Positions 5,864 through 5,970 of a stretch of DNA of 5,970 nt are shown here, piece after piece. Below the pieces are notes generated by a model, which was given only the letters and a program-made list of their open reading frames with translations, searched no databases and was not told where the DNA came from. The DNA is from SAR202 cluster bacterium. GTDB lineage: Bacteria; Chloroflexota; Dehalococcoidia; Lucifugimonadales; UBA1123. How positions within the stretch are numbered: position 1 is the first letter of the stretch; every line of letters starts with the position of its first letter. The position numbers and the translations under genes are program-made. The stretch spans positions 1 to 5,970 of the forward strand of contig JASLRP010000354.1 of the NCBI GenBank assembly GCA_030743915.1, in the 5' to 3' direction.

Positions 5864-5970
5864 TTAGGCGGCCTTAACCATGCCGTCGGCGCCGTGAATG
5901 ATCTGCTCAAGCGGCTTCGGGCCGACATGGTCGCCATAGAGCTGCTCGATGATCTTCATAAGCGCTTCGG
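5864..5970 (-). CDS. C-terminal fragment of an unidentified protein (5' end outside window)
   Basis: Read on the minus strand from the window edge, a frame stays open for 34 residues to TAA (complement of 5864-5866). It includes EALMKIIEQLYGDHVGPKP and ends HGADGMVKAA. The residues look like real protein: amphipathic helix, then a GPKPL turn, then another helix. The frame has G or C at nearly all third positions, as in the hyu genes. I do not recognise the family. It is convergent with the methyltransferase, with 42 bases between the two stop codons and no clear terminator there. The short length seen means a chance frame cannot be excluded, although it runs unbroken into the window end. Confidence 0.6.
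   Translation of the reverse strand, partial: EALMKIIEQLYGDHVGPKPLEQIIHGADGMVKAA

Noticed and set aside
4722..5868. CAGCTTTTAGG at 4722-4732 and 5858-5868 as direct repeats flanking the IS scar and the methyltransferase, with a near copy (CAGTTTTTAGG) at 649-659
   Set aside because: A few 11-base identical pairs are expected by chance in a window of this size, the right copy includes the stop codon of the minus-strand gene, and no target-site logic links them. It would become interesting only if related genomes lack exactly this segment.
1..5970. CRISPR array, toxin-antitoxin pair, phage defence genes or tRNA/rRNA genes
   Set aside because: No regularly spaced repeats, no short paired frames of that type and no tRNA-like arms were seen on either strand.

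Overview
The window looks like a chromosomal segment of a moderately GC-rich environmental bacterium. Gene content (amidase plus a HyuB/HyuA pair) and the style of the intergenic repeats would fit a Chloroflexota-type metagenomic genome, but that assignment is inference and nothing in the window proves it. Most of the window is ordinary catabolic gene content. I did not find a convincing new system. The less ordinary material is in the two gene-poor gaps.

Layout. (1) Bases 2-301 are the C-terminal end of an amidase-signature enzyme whose start lies outside the window. (2) Bases 302-849 are non-coding: a degenerate dispersed repeat with three tandem units (about 331-480), a long imperfect palindrome flanked by A and T runs (about 556-660), and a putative control region for the next operon (about 745-840). 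(3) Bases 850-4710 hold a tight two-gene operon, hyuB then hyuA, for the two subunits of an ATP-dependent hydantoinase/oxoprolinase-type enzyme; the hyuA ribosome binding site overlaps the hyuB stop. (4) Bases about 4744-4983 are a frameshifted, stop-containing remnant of an IS1380-family transposase. (5) Bases 5048-5821 encode a class I SAM-dependent methyltransferase whose leucine codon use differs from that of the hyu genes. (6) Bases 5864-5970 are the C-terminal end of an unidentified gene on the minus strand, convergent with the methyltransferase.

How it fits together. The amidase and the HyuBA enzyme both act on C-N amide or cyclic imide bonds. HyuBA would open a hydantoin-, oxoproline- or lactam-like ring using ATP, and an amidase could hydrolyse the resulting open-chain amide. 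No gene for an acetone carboxylase gamma subunit follows hyuA, which favours the hydantoinase/oxoprolinase branch over acetone carboxylase. The methyltransferase sits behind a transposon scar and probably does not belong to this operon.
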